NCBI GenBank assembly: GCA_000702245.1
Contig: KL370879.1
Span: 343,443-407,442, forward strand
Direction: 5' to 3'
Source: Lachnospiraceae bacterium C6A11
GTDB taxonomy: Bacteria > Bacillota > Clostridia > Lachnospirales > Lachnospiraceae
DNA: 64,000 nucleotides
Each line of letters starts with the position of its first letter. Within the stretch, counting starts at the first letter, position 1. The translations under genes and the position numbers were made by a program. The notes below the pieces were generated by a model. The model had not been told where the DNA came from. It ran no database searches and saw only the letters and a list, made by a program, of their open reading frames with translations. Shown one piece after another: positions 18,962 through 29,207 of this stretch.

Positions 18962-20272
18962 ATGTGGTACGAAGAAAGTGTATTTTATCAGATCTACCCT
19001 CTTGGTTTCTGCGGAGCACCCTTTGAGAATGACGGTGTTTTAGAGCACAGGATCGAGAAGGTAAGGGACTGGATCCCTCATATGAAGAAGCTTGGCATAA
19101 ATGCCATCTACTTCTCTCCGGTCTTCGAATCTGATACTCACGGATATAATACAAGAGACTATTTTAAGATCGATACACGTCTCGGAACCAACGAGGACTT
19201 TGCTGCCCTCTGCGACGAGCTCCATAAGGAAGGCATCAAGGTTGTTCTGGATGGTGTATTTAACCATGTAGGCCGTGGCTTCTGGGCCTTCAGAGATGTT
19301 CAGGAGAAGAGATGGGATTCACCGTATAAGGACTGGTTCCATATTTCCTTCGACGGCAATTCAAATTATAACGACGGCTTCTGGTACGAGGGCTGGGAAG
19401 GCAACTACGACCTTGTCAAGCTGAACTTACGTAACGAAGCAGTCATCCAGCATATATTTGATGCTATTGATTTCTGGATCGAGAACTTCCACATCGACGG
19501 TCTTCGTCTGGATGTTGCTTACTGCCTTGACAGAGATTTCACTCACCGTTTAAGAGAGAAGGCAAACGCTATAAGCCCTGACTTCCTTCTTCTCGGCGAG
19601 CTCCTTCACGGAGATTACAACCAGTTTGTAAATGACGGAATGCTCCACAGTGCAACCAACTATGCATGCTACAAGGGCCTTTACTCAAGCTTTAACTGCA
19701 TGAATATGTTTGAGATCATAAATACACTTATCCAGCAGTTCGGCCCTGAAAACTGGAGCTGGTACAGAGGAAAGCATTTCCTGTCCTTCGTGGATAATCA
19801 CGATGTTACACGTGTTGCAAGCATCCTGAACAATCCTGCTCATCTTCCACTCATCTACACACTTACCTTCGGTATGCCGGGCATCCCTTGTGTATATTAC
19901 GGAAGTGAATGGGGCGCACAGGCAAGAAAGGAAGAAGGCGATCCTGCACTTCGTGCATCCTTCGACGAGCCGCAGTGGAATGAGCTTACTACTCATATCT
20001 CACGTCTCGCAGAGATCAAGAAGAACAGCAAGGCACTTAACTACGGTTCATTCAGATCTGTCGTTCTCACAAATCATCAGTGTATCTTCGAGAGACGGTT
20101 TGAGGACGAAAGAATACTTGTTGCAATAAATGCATCCGACCAGCCTTATACAGCTCACTTCGATGCAGGCTGCGGAATGGCTGACGAACTTATCACCGGA
20201 ACAAAGCACGACTTCGGAGGCGGCTCTACTCTCGCACCATACTCTTCCGAGATCTGGAAGATGGAGAGATAG
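18962..20272 (+). CDS. Alpha-amylase family (GH13) glucan hydrolase
   Basis: Cytoplasmic GH13 enzyme, 436 residues, no signal peptide, probably acting on short maltodextrins or cyclodextrins. The ATG at 18962 lies nine bases after AAGGAG; an in-frame ATG at 18953 directly abuts that site. The GH13 conserved regions are intact: DGVFNHVG (97-104), GLRLDVA with nucleophile Asp184, LLGELL with acid/base Glu213, and FVDNHD with Asp281. It is shorter than neopullulanases, having no N-terminal starch-binding domain, and the C-terminal beta domain is compact. It is probably monocistronic or shares a transcript with the EamA transporter 114 bases downstream. Confidence 0.93.
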   Translation: MWYEESVFYQIYPLGFCGAPFENDGVLEHRIEKVRDWIPHMKKLGINAIYFSPVFESDTHGYNTRDYFKIDTRLGTNEDFAALCDELHKEGIKVVLDGVFNHVGRGFWAFRDVQEKRWDSPYKDWFHISFDGNSNYNDGFWYEGWEGNYDLVKLNLRNEAVIQHIFDAIDFWIENFHIDGLRLDVAYCLDRDFTHRLREKANAISPDFLLLGELLHGDYNQFVNDGMLHSATNYACYKGLYSSFNCMNMFEIINTLIQQFGPENWSWYRGKHFLSFVDNHDVTRVASILNNPAHLPLIYTLTFGMPGIPCVYYGSEWGAQARKEEGDPALRASFDEPQWNELTTHISRLAEIKKNSKALNYGSFRSVVLTNHQCIFERRFEDERILVAINASDQPYTAHFDAGCGMADELITGTKHDFGGGSTLAPYSSEIWKMER

Positions 20273-20386
20273 TCTTATAATCACTCATTTATAGCAAAAT
20301 AATCTGTTTATTATTAATACTATGTCAGCAACTCATTATATCAACATGATCATGGATCATACGACAAAATAAATATAAGCAATACC

Positions 20387-21322
20387 ATGTCAGAAAATAT
20401 AAAATCAGGATCAGCAAAATATGTAATCGCCCTTTTCATAGCTGCCTTCTTCTGGGGGACGACATTTGTTGCACAGAGTATCGGTGCCAAGGATGTTTCA
20501 GCCTTCACCTTCCTCGCGTGCAGGAGCTATATCGGAACCCTCTTTCTCCTGCCCTTTATCATATTCCGTGATAAAAAGGCTATGAAGAAAAAGCCCGAAG
20601 CCTACAACCCGGAGAAGACCAAAGAAGTAAGCAGGCTGCACCTTAAAGCCGGTGCAATATGCGGAGCCCTGCTCTTTCTCGCAAGCTTCTGCCAGCAGTA
20701 CGGAATAGAATATACGACCACAGCAAAAGCCAGTTTTATCACTACACTTTACGTTGTGATCGTACCTATTTTTTCGATATTCATCGGCAAGAAGCCCGCT
20801 GCAAAGATCTGGATCGCTGTTATTTTCAGCGTGGCCGGTCTCTATCTTCTGAGTATCAGCGGTTCGCTTAAAATATCCCTCGGCGACAGCTTCGTAATGC
20901 TCTGCTCCGTGATCTTCGCACTGCAGATCATGTCGGTTAATCACTACTCTCCGAAAACTGACAGTTTAAAGCTTTCCTGCTGTATGTTCATGACCGTTGC
21001 GGTTCTTGCAACTGCAAGCATGTATATCTTTGAACATCCGACCTTCAGTTCTATCTATAAGGCTCTGCCGGCCATCCTCTACGCAGGAATACTATCAAAC
21101 GGAGTTGCCTACACCTGTCAGGTTATCGGTCAGAAGGGTGTTAACCCAACCGTTGCAAGCCTGATCATGTGCCTTGAAAGCGTATTTGGTGCTCTCTCCG
21201 GATGGGTTGTTCTTCACGAAGGACTCAGTGCGCGCGAGCTTATCGGATGCGTTCTGATGTTCACAGCCATCCTTATCGCAGAGCTGAAACTGCCGACAAA
21301 AAACAAATCTGAAAAAGCATAA
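20387..21322 (+). CDS. EamA/DMT family transporter
   Basis: Ten-helix drug/metabolite transporter family protein, 311 residues. Two EamA halves are visible: FIAAFFWGTTFVAQSIG in the first, and AGILSNGVAYTCQVIGQKG then SLIMCLESVFGALSGWVVL in the second. No clear Shine-Dalgarno sequence precedes the ATG, which is otherwise the best start. It follows the amylase gene and ends at a bidirectional terminator. The substrate is unknown; export of an amino acid or other small metabolite is common in the family. Confidence 0.85.
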   Translation: MSENIKSGSAKYVIALFIAAFFWGTTFVAQSIGAKDVSAFTFLACRSYIGTLFLLPFIIFRDKKAMKKKPEAYNPEKTKEVSRLHLKAGAICGALLFLASFCQQYGIEYTTTAKASFITTLYVVIVPIFSIFIGKKPAAKIWIAVIFSVAGLYLLSISGSLKISLGDSFVMLCSVIFALQIMSVNHYSPKTDSLKLSCCMFMTVAVLATASMYIFEHPTFSSIYKALPAILYAGILSNGVAYTCQVIGQKGVNPTVASLIMCLESVFGALSGWVVLHEGLSARELIGCVLMFTAILIAELKLPTKNKSEKA

Positions 21323-21343
21323 TAACTACGAAATAATATAACA

Positions 21344-21377
21344 AACCGGATGCCAATAACGACATCCGGTTTTATTA
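21344..21377. terminator. Bidirectional terminator between convergent genes
   Basis: Arms AACCGGATG and CATCCGGTT (21344-21352 with 21363-21371), 10-base loop, TTTTATT on the plus strand and TTTGTTAT on the minus strand. It separates the EamA gene from the giant minus-strand gene. Confidence 0.8.
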
Positions 21378-21434
21378 CATTCTTAAAGATAACAATCAGA
21401 GCATCAAGTAGTTCGTCCAGCAAAACTTTGCAGT

Positions 21435-24400
21435 TTATACCCCCGGAACCTGATTCCCGGCCTGGTTCTGCGCCCTCTTCTCCTTCTGTATCTTCTTTAC
21501 CATCTTTTCAACATTTTCCTTACTGGCCATGGACTTCAGTTGCTTATCATCACCAAGTCGCTTTGCTTCTTCCATAACATTGTCGCAGATATCACATAAT
21601 GCCGAACCCTCAACAACATTCCGGAATGCCTTGGTTTTTGCAACATCTTTAGCTATTTCTTTCAAAGCATCCTTCAGATCATTATCAGTATATTTCTTTG
21701 AAAGCTCTGCCCAACCATCTACCTTATCGATTGACCTGATGAACATATCCACAGCGGCCTGTCCAGCCATATTAACAGGTCTCTTATTTAATGATTCCTG
21801 ATCAGCGTTCGCCAGATCAAGGCTATACAGAGGATACTTATAAATCATTCCTATAGCCACATTTGCATAGGTTGTAGCCAGTTGATTTCTTATTTTATTT
21901 CCCTTAATATATTTCTTCTGAAAATTATTTTCATCCTGACCAAGCTGCTGTTTTGCATCATTCCAAGGTTGCAGGACAGCTGTTGGATAGAAGAAAGAAC
22001 CCGACTCATCCGTAACTGCTGTAATATTCTTATATGGTTCAGGCATTGTTTTTACTGCATCATATATATTCAGGCTGCCCATCCTTCCTTCAGGTGTAAC
22101 TATATCCATATATGGCTGCAGATATCTGATATTTCTTAAGGCAGTCTGCGCACCCTCCCAGGTTGTCTTCACAAAATCATATCTTTCAAGCTCAAAATCT
22201 GTTCCATAAGGTTCATGTGATGAAAGCCATTTGGTTGCTGCAGTGTTTAATCTCTCTACAGTTTCTTTCATAATATCAAAGCTTACCTTAGGCGGCTGAT
22301 GATCAGGTCCCGGCTTTCTCAGCTTATCCCAATCCTTCATAGCATCAAGAAATTTCTTGAATTCCCCTTTCGGTGTAGGTGGCATCTCTGTTCTGAGCTG
22401 GCTTGGAACTGTCGGATCATAAAGATATATAGGAAGCATTCCTTCTGAACTCATCTCCATCATATTATGAGTGAAACTAAGCAGATTTTTCTTCAGATCA
22501 TTTACAGTGATGGTATTTCCCTTTGTTACTTCACCAAGATGAATATCATGAATCTTACCGCCTTTTCCTTTTCGGATCGATTCTGCTTCATTTTTATAAT
22601 CTGCAATATCTATCTTCAGATTCTTGACGAATTCCAATCTGTCAACTCTGTCAGACTTACTTGGAAATCCCTTCTTCTCAACGTAAATATCTACAACCTC
22701 ATCAAGAGCCTTAAGCTGCTTCTCGAACTCCTCTACGCTCATATCCGTCCTGAAGCCCTTCAGACTGTTCGCTACCTTCTTCATATCAGCTGAAGGCTTG
22801 GAATCACTCTTTCCTTTTCCGTAGGTTCCCTTGATCTGGCTGATCACCTTTTCTGCATTCTTTGCAAATGCACTTATTATTCTTCTGTTAAGGAGCGCCT
22901 TACTTTCATTAGCATTACGTCCCCGAGGAGCAAGCTCTGGCTCTCTTACCTCTGCAAGGGGAGCGTAAAGTTCTGCAAGCTGATTTTTTTCATTCGGCTT
23001 CAGCTTTTCATAGGCTTTCAGTGATGCAGATACAGAAAGCATCCTTCTCTGTGAAGTCGTAAAGGTTTTACCCTGCTCCTTATGTCCGGTATTCATCAGC
23101 CTGAAAAAGTCGGCAGGCTTAAGCTTAGAGATTCCCGAGCCCTTCAGATAGTCCTTTATACGGCGTCTTTCCTTCTCATAGAAGCCCGGATCAGACATTT
23201 TCCGCATAAGGGGATTATCCGATTTATATTTTAAAGCTATGATCTTCTCCGTATGGCCTTTATAATTCATCATAACACCGCCTACATCCGGCATTAATCT
23301 TTCTACATCCTTACAAAGTCCCAGTCCCTTGAAGGAAGAATATGCCATTCGTGAATATATCTGGAAGTCCTCATATTCTCTGGCGAAACCTTCTCTCTCC
23401 TCCTGAGGCAGCTGGCCCTTCTCAGCCTGTTTTTTCTTTTCCTCCATCTGAGCCTTCTTCAGATCGATCATGATTGGAACTCTGTACTTATGATTTTCCG
23501 GGAGGCTCATGTCATATCCACGTTTTATACCTTCCGCATTTATCTCGTCTATCATCCGGTTGACGAGTCCTTCTTCATACTGCTTGAACTGAGTCTGCTG
23601 ATTTGTAAAGAATTCTTTTAGTGCTATCCTGAAGGTTTGATTTGCATCAACAAGCTTCTCAAACCTGACAGCTTCGACAGGTTCAGCAAGGGCTGCATTC
23701 TTAAGGTTGTTATGATCCGCCAGCAGCTGTCCAAAACTTGCCTGGCTGTAATTTGCTTCCAGATGCTCCTTTATATCAATATCAAATTGTGTCAGAGCGT
23801 TAAGAGATATCTCCGCTGCCTTTTTATCACGTTCATTTATTTCCCTTACATATTCAGGATTATCACTTAGTCCCTCTTCTATACCTTCTGCATTTTCCTG
23901 AATACGTATTCCCATCAGCAGATCAGTATAATACTCTTCCTTCTGAGTATCCGAAAGCTTCAGATCATTTATAATACGCTTATTACTGAACATATTAAAT
24001 ACTTTAATACGAAGATCATCTATCCTTCCAAAGGTTCCCATGGATCTGATAAGCTCAATATCCTGACCGGTAATTCCCTTGGATGTGGCAAGCTTCATCA
24101 GCTCCGGATCCCTGTCAAGCATGGCTGTCATACGCTGTCCCATCTCACTGTAAACGATCAGGTCTGTATATAATTCATAATCACCGCCCAGGGCAATGTC
24201 CTTGAAATTCTTTATACCCTCGGTTATCAGCTTTGCAAGTGGCTCTTTATTGCCATTTTCATAGCTTCTCATAACATCAGCTGTATAGTTTCTTGAATCA
24301 ACGATATGGTCTATACCTTTTGTCATCTCATAATCAAGCTTAGACGCAAGACCAAATACCACCCTTGTGGAATTTGCCCTGTATCTTGATTCTTTATCAA

Positions 24401-27194
24401 GATATGGATTATCATCCCATACCTTATATTTCGAATCGTACTTTTCATATATATCTCTTGTAGTCAGTGCCGCAAAGCTGAGAGCCGCAAAATCTTTACT
24501 TGAAAGGACGAGACTTTTGTCATCGGTTCCGATAGCACTAAAGCCCTCATTGATTGGTTTGATCTTTCTGAAAAGTGATACTTTATTTCCGTTTACAGTC
24601 TGATATTTTATCCTGTTTTTACTCTTAAACTGATCCAAGAATTCCGGCTGTAAACCCATAAGAGCATCAATCTCAGTAATCTGTCTCTCCATCAGGTCCG
24701 CATCAACTGATCTGTTTTTAAAGGTAGCTTCCTGCTGCTTTTTCTTATCTGCCTCATTCACCAGAACAGCCTTATAATTATTTATTATGCCATCTTTCTC
24801 AGCACGCTTTAACTCCTGATCAGCCCCACCGGAAAGCACATTTCTGATATCCATAAGCTTGTCAAGTGCACCTATCACAGCTTTAATACGTGGCTGTTCT
24901 CTGGTCTGCTTCTTAGGATCTGTCTTACGGGAAGGATCGTCCATCATATCTTCGTATTTACTATCCAGATATGAGCCTGCAGTTGTGATGGCACCGTTTA
25001 TCAGATCCATCATGCGTTTCATCTCATTCTGTCCGAATCTTCCGTCATTTTTAATCGCACTTTTCCTGCCAAGCTCTGCAAGGTCCTGTATTTCCTGGAG
25101 CTCAGTGCTTAAATTGTCATAATCCTCATACTGGCCGGTAATTGAGAAGCTTATCTTATGACTATCCAGCTCTTCAGCTGCATTGCCAAGTATAGTGCTT
25201 ATCTCAGAGAGGCTGTAATGTTCCTGATAATACTGTTCATCAGCTTCATTTTCGCCGTTATCCTGTACATTATTCTGAGGCGGATTATTGTTCTGTACTG
25301 CCACATTCTCTGCATTATTTCCAGGTGCAGCAACATTATTCTCGTTAACAATATTATCATCAATATCCGGGCGTACAACCGGAACCGTGTGGTCTACGCC
25401 CCAGTATTCCTTATCCTGAATATCAAGAAGAGCCTCATCCTCAACAGATCTTTTCTCCGCCATCTTCTTTAAATAATCAGCATTCAACTGCTTTGGCATA
25501 TAAACCTTCTCGAACTTAACGATACCGCCGTCTGAGTATACGCTTTCCTCATTATGTCCGAGCATCTTGTCTTCATCACCACCAGGACGATAGATCCTGA
25601 CGCCCTTCTTGTTGATACCGGTAGCGTTTGCATCATCAGCCGCGATCTGAATCTCAAAAGGAGGCATAACAAGGGAACCGTCGTCCTTCATCTGGGTATA
25701 TTTGCTCGGAATACCGTGGATAGTCTTGCCATCTTTAGAAAGCTTGATATCAGAAACCCAGGTCATCTCTACCGAGCTTCTGCTATTCACTGTTTTATTT
25801 ATAAGAAGATTGGCAACAAGCTCCTTCAGACTTGCTGTATGAGTCTGATTAGGTGTATTACCCGGCCTCTTCTGACTATCCTTATATTTTATTGTATCGC
25901 CGTCGATTCCAATGATCGTGATATAATGTCCCGGCTTACGAAATACAACCGGTGAATGCTCAACTGTTATAGCATGCTTTATAGTCTTCTTGACAACCTC
26001 AAGAGAGTTATCAAGATAGCTTTCAGGTGATATACCTGCCTTCTCCTCAGGTCTCAGGTACTGCTGTATGGTAAGCTCATGAACCATACTGTTCGGAGCA
26101 TAGGCAAGGATAGCATCACTTCTGTTCATGAGATTCTGAGAACTGTCATAGTTATACTGTCTGTTGATCAGATTCCTGTCCTCGTCGATCTGCTGCTTTG
26201 TAAGAGGCGCCCTGTATTCACGCACATGCTCCTGGGTTACCTCCTTATTGCCTCTACTGTTAATAAGCAGCTGCGCACCACAGGACCAGCATCCCTGACT
26301 GCTTGTCTGAAACTTAGGTTGTTCTATTTCCAGCTCGCAGGCATCAGCTTCCTTCGCATCACTCGGCCGAAATATCTTTGGTTTATCTCCAATCTCATCT
26401 TCCGCTTCCATAAAAAACTCCGCCACATTTTGCAGCTTATCTGCAAGCTTCATAGCCTCAAGCTGTTTATTAAGCCTGGTCTTCTGCGATAACGTAAGCA
26501 CATCCGCATGAGAGTTCAAATACTCATTGATTATCGCAGGATCACCTGTATTCATAGCATAAACAGCATCCTGAGGCATGGACACATACTCATATATCCT
26601 CGGATTCTTTTCCATACGGTTGATACAATCTCTAACTACCTTTTCCGGTGAACTCTTTAAATACTTGTCGATCAGCTCAGCCTCAGTCGTATCAGTTGTC
26701 CTCATTATCATCCGATATTCGGCAAATTTAACTTCCTTTTCCGGCAGATTATTCGAAACCTCATAGGAATTCTTGTAAACAGCGGCAGGAAGCGAGAGAC
26801 CGTCTCTAATATCAAATGTATCAACAATACTCTTGTCTCTCGTGATCATTGTATTTATTTCATTAAAATAGCCGTTGGCCTTGTTTATTACCTTCTGGTC
26901 GATACCGTTCGCCGCAGCCCACTGCTGCATTACCTCCTGCTGATGAAGTAACATCTCCTGGCAGGTTCTGAACATAGTCTTCAGGTTTTCTATATCCTCT
27001 GCCGACATATTGCTGTACAGCCCCACGTCGTTCGCCCCGTAAAGTGCATCAAGCTGCCTTTTTAAGGCCTGATAATATTCATTATAGGGAGCGTAAGTTT
27101 CACTGAATTCCCTCATATTCCTTTGCAGATAGCTTGAAAGTTTAGTAATACTGTTAAACTTTTCATGCAATTCCAATTCCTTAAATCCCGGCAT
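21435..27194 (-). CDS. Giant orphan protein (1919 aa) with predicted papain-like cysteine-peptidase domain
   Basis: I do not recognise the whole protein. It has no signal peptide or membrane segment. Residues 1-290 are helical. Residues 296-440 carry a papain-like pattern: Gln296, then Cys302-Trp303 in SSQGCWSCGAQ (the six-residue Gln-to-Cys spacing is as in papain), His423 in GHYITIIGIDGD, and Asp439 in IKYKDS. An Asn/Pro/Gln-rich linker (near 600-660, PGNNAENVAVQNNNPPQNN) separates this from about 1250 residues of charged, mostly helical sequence. RBS AGGAGG stands eight bases before the ATG. It is transcribed alone between the antiporter terminator and a bidirectional terminator. An enzyme acting on protein targets, perhaps an effector or toxin, is inference. 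Confidence 0.75.
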   Translation of the reverse strand: MPGFKELELHEKFNSITKLSSYLQRNMREFSETYAPYNEYYQALKRQLDALYGANDVGLYSNMSAEDIENLKTMFRTCQEMLLHQQEVMQQWAAANGIDQKVINKANGYFNEINTMITRDKSIVDTFDIRDGLSLPAAVYKNSYEVSNNLPEKEVKFAEYRMIMRTTDTTEAELIDKYLKSSPEKVVRDCINRMEKNPRIYEYVSMPQDAVYAMNTGDPAIINEYLNSHADVLTLSQKTRLNKQLEAMKLADKLQNVAEFFMEAEDEIGDKPKIFRPSDAKEADACELEIEQPKFQTSSQGCWSCGAQLLINSRGNKEVTQEHVREYRAPLTKQQIDEDRNLINRQYNYDSSQNLMNRSDAILAYAPNSMVHELTIQQYLRPEEKAGISPESYLDNSLEVVKKTIKHAITVEHSPVVFRKPGHYITIIGIDGDTIKYKDSQKRPGNTPNQTHTASLKELVANLLINKTVNSRSSVEMTWVSDIKLSKDGKTIHGIPSKYTQMKDDGSLVMPPFEIQIAADDANATGINKKGVRIYRPGGDEDKMLGHNEESVYSDGGIVKFEKVYMPKQLNADYLKKMAEKRSVEDEALLDIQDKEYWGVDHTVPVVRPDIDDNIVNENNVAAPGNNAENVAVQNNNPPQNNVQDNGENEADEQYYQEHYSLSEISTILGNAAEELDSHKISFSITGQYEDYDNLSTELQEIQDLAELGRKSAIKNDGRFGQNEMKRMMDLINGAITTAGSYLDSKYEDMMDDPSRKTDPKKQTREQPRIKAVIGALDKLMDIRNVLSGGADQELKRAEKDGIINNYKAVLVNEADKKKQQEATFKNRSVDADLMERQITEIDALMGLQPEFLDQFKSKNRIKYQTVNGNKVSLFRKIKPINEGFSAIGTDDKSLVLSSKDFAALSFAALTTRDIYEKYDSKYKVWDDNPYLDKESRYRANSTRVVFGLASKLDYEMTKGIDHIVDSRNYTADVMRSYENGNKEPLAKLITEGIKNFKDIALGGDYELYTDLIVYSEMGQRMTAMLDRDPELMKLATSKGITGQDIELIRSMGTFGRIDDLRIKVFNMFSNKRIINDLKLSDTQKEEYYTDLLMGIRIQENAEGIEEGLSDNPEYVREINERDKKAAEISLNALTQFDIDIKEHLEANYSQASFGQLLADHNNLKNAALAEPVEAVRFEKLVDANQTFRIALKEFFTNQQTQFKQYEEGLVNRMIDEINAEGIKRGYDMSLPENHKYRVPIMIDLKKAQMEEKKKQAEKGQLPQEEREGFAREYEDFQIYSRMAYSSFKGLGLCKDVERLMPDVGGVMMNYKGHTEKIIALKYKSDNPLMRKMSDPGFYEKERRRIKDYLKGSGISKLKPADFFRLMNTGHKEQGKTFTTSQRRMLSVSASLKAYEKLKPNEKNQLAELYAPLAEVREPELAPRGRNANESKALLNRRIISAFAKNAEKVISQIKGTYGKGKSDSKPSADMKKVANSLKGFRTDMSVEEFEKQLKALDEVVDIYVEKKGFPSKSDRVDRLEFVKNLKIDIADYKNEAESIRKGKGGKIHDIHLGEVTKGNTITVNDLKKNLLSFTHNMMEMSSEGMLPIYLYDPTVPSQLRTEMPPTPKGEFKKFLDAMKDWDKLRKPGPDHQPPKVSFDIMKETVERLNTAATKWLSSHEPYGTDFELERYDFVKTTWEGAQTALRNIRYLQPYMDIVTPEGRMGSLNIYDAVKTMPEPYKNITAVTDESGSFFYPTAVLQPWNDAKQQLGQDENNFQKKYIKGNKIRNQLATTYANVAIGMIYKYPLYSLDLANADQESLNKRPVNMAGQAAVDMFIRSIDKVDGWAELSKKYTDNDLKDALKEIAKDVAKTKAFRNVVEGSALCDICDNVMEEAKRLGDDKQLKSMASKENVEKMVKKIQKEKRAQNQAGNQVPGV

Positions 27195-27313
27195 TTACGT
27201 AACCTCCTGTATTTTATCCGTAACCACTGTATCTGTATTTTTACTGCACCAATAATCTTTTTAAATATCAGCAGCATCAATACATAAATATCCACATTAA
27301 ATAACTAATCTTA

Positions 27314-27348
27314 ATTATACATACAAAAAGGCAACAAAAGCGCAACAA
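27314..27348 (-). promoter_or_regulatory. Shared promoter element, copy A, before the giant gene
   Basis: Minus strand: TTGTTGCGCTTTTGTTGC (two TTGTTGC units 11 bases apart), a 12-base spacer, then TATAAT (27314-27319). The first 16 bases are identical to those in front of the kinase-like gene at 53.1 kb. There is no ordinary TTGACA -35, which suggests an activator that binds the repeats. Confidence 0.6.
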
Positions 27349-27383
27349 AAAAGCCCTGCTACCAAGTTTGATATCAGAGCTTT
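27345..27383 (-). terminator. Intrinsic terminator after the NhaC-type antiporter gene
   Basis: Minus-strand arms AAAGCTCTGATATCA and TGGTAGCAGGGCTTT (one mismatch, wobbles), loop of about four bases, then TTTTTTGTT. Its U-tract runs directly into promoter element A. Confidence 0.8.
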
Positions 27384-27454
27384 AATTATTTCTTATTATA
27401 GTTCATTTCATTCTCTAAATGCTTCCGTCTCTCACACTTTGCAGAATCCGGATC

Positions 27455-29095
27455 TTACTCTTCTTCTCCCGAAATATCCTCTCTGAACTCTATCTTCTTT
27501 CTGTCACTCAGAGTCTTGATGACAAATATACATACCGCCATAATAGCGATACCGATGATAAGGCTTATCCATGCGGTTCTGATGAAACCGGCTGCGAGGA
27601 AGGTAAGTGCAGACGCAATAGCCGCAACAAGTGCATATGGCAGCTGTGTCGAAACATGGTTAACGTGATTACACTGGGCACCCGCCGAGGCCATGATCGT
27701 AGTATCTGAGATTGGTGAGCAGTGGTCGCCGCAAACAGCACCTGCCATGCAGGCTGAGATAGCGATGATCATAAGGCTTCTGTCCTGACCGTTGAATGCA
27801 TCAACAACAATAGGAATAAGGATACCGAAGGTTCCCCATGAAGTTCCTGTTGCGAAAGAAAGGAAGCAGGCAATCAGGAATATTATAGCAGGAAGGAAGT
27901 TCATGAAATCTCCTGCCGAATCACTAATAAGTCCTGCAACGAATTCCTTAGCTCCGAGGCTGTCTGTCATAGCCTTGAGTGACCATGCGAAGGTAAGTAT
28001 AAGGATAGCAGGAACCATCGCCTTAAAGCCTTCCGGTACACAATCCATACAATCCTTGAAGGAAAGTACGTTTCTGATAAGATAAAGCACCACTGTTATA
28101 ACAAGCGCAAAGAATGAACCATATACAAGTCCTACTGATGCATCACTGTTTGCAAATGCGTCTATAAAGCTTACACCGCCATCGAAGAAGCCGCCTGTGT
28201 AGATCATACCGATGATACAGCAGACGATAAGTGAAATGATAGGGATAACAAGATCGATAACCTTTCCTCTTGTATTTGGTTTCTCAGGCGCAAAGTTCTC
28301 GAAAGGTCTGTCAGGTGTTGTATAAATATCACCCTTGATCGCATTCCTCTCATGCTTTGCCATAGGACCGAAGTCCGCCTTAAAGATGGTAAGCGATACC
28401 ATCATGATAATGGTGAGTATCGCATAATAGTTATATGGGATAGAGCTTATGAAAAGCTTAAGTCCGTTCTCACCCTTAACAAAGCCCGACACTGCCGCTG
28501 CCCATGATGAAATAGGAGCTATGATACATACAGGAGCTGCTGTTGCATCAATAAGATATGCAAGCTTTGCTCTTGAAACCTGATGCTTGTCTGTAACAGG
28601 TCTCATAACGCTTCCGACTGTAAGACAGTTGAAATAGTCATCGATGAAGATAAGCACGCCCAGAACGATGGTTGCAAGCTGAGCGCCGACTCTTGTCTTA
28701 ATATGCTTACTTGCCCACTCACCGAATGCTGCAGATCCGCCCGCCTTATTCATGAGCTGGACCATCGCACCGAGTATTACGAGAAATACAAGTATGCCGA
28801 CGTTGTACGAGTCAGATAATACTGCGATAACTCCGTCCTTAAACGTATGATTGACTGTTCCCTCGAAATTGAAGCCTGTGTAAAGGAGCGCACCACTTAT
28901 GATACCTATAAACAGCGAGCTGTAAACCTCCTTTGTGACCAGCGCAAGTGTTATCGCGATAAGCGGTGGTACCAGCGACCATGCAGTCTCCGTAACATCC
29001 TCACCGTCAGTGACAAATGCTGCCACTGTCATAATGACGATAACAACGAAAAGCGCGATCAGAAACTTCAGATTTCCGTTTTTCTTCTTTTCCAT
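27455..29095 (-). CDS. NhaC-family Na+/H+ antiporter
   Basis: Polytopic membrane antiporter of the NhaC/ion-transporter superfamily, 546 residues with about 12 hydrophobic segments. VPPLIAITLALVTKEVYSSLFIG near the N-terminus and LIFIDDYFNCLTVGSVMRPV are strongly typical, as is the late GTSWGTFGILIPI segment and CGDHCSPISDTTIMAS. The ATG at 29095 (MEKKKNG) has AAGGGTG eight bases upstream; the open frame extends eight codons further. Likely role: sodium- or amino-acid-linked proton exchange for pH and ion balance. Confidence 0.9.
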   Translation of the reverse strand: MEKKKNGNLKFLIALFVVIVIMTVAAFVTDGEDVTETAWSLVPPLIAITLALVTKEVYSSLFIGIISGALLYTGFNFEGTVNHTFKDGVIAVLSDSYNVGILVFLVILGAMVQLMNKAGGSAAFGEWASKHIKTRVGAQLATIVLGVLIFIDDYFNCLTVGSVMRPVTDKHQVSRAKLAYLIDATAAPVCIIAPISSWAAAVSGFVKGENGLKLFISSIPYNYYAILTIIMMVSLTIFKADFGPMAKHERNAIKGDIYTTPDRPFENFAPEKPNTRGKVIDLVIPIISLIVCCIIGMIYTGGFFDGGVSFIDAFANSDASVGLVYGSFFALVITVVLYLIRNVLSFKDCMDCVPEGFKAMVPAILILTFAWSLKAMTDSLGAKEFVAGLISDSAGDFMNFLPAIIFLIACFLSFATGTSWGTFGILIPIVVDAFNGQDRSLMIIAISACMAGAVCGDHCSPISDTTIMASAGAQCNHVNHVSTQLPYALVAAIASALTFLAAGFIRTAWISLIIGIAIMAVCIFVIKTLSDRKKIEFREDISGEEE

Positions 29096-29207
29096 GTTTC
29101 TCACACCCTTCTTTTTCATACATATATATTATCAGGACTACTTCATGTGTGTATCACAAAAAAATACAATCATCAGAGTCCTGTTAATACTGATATTATG
29201 TCAACCG

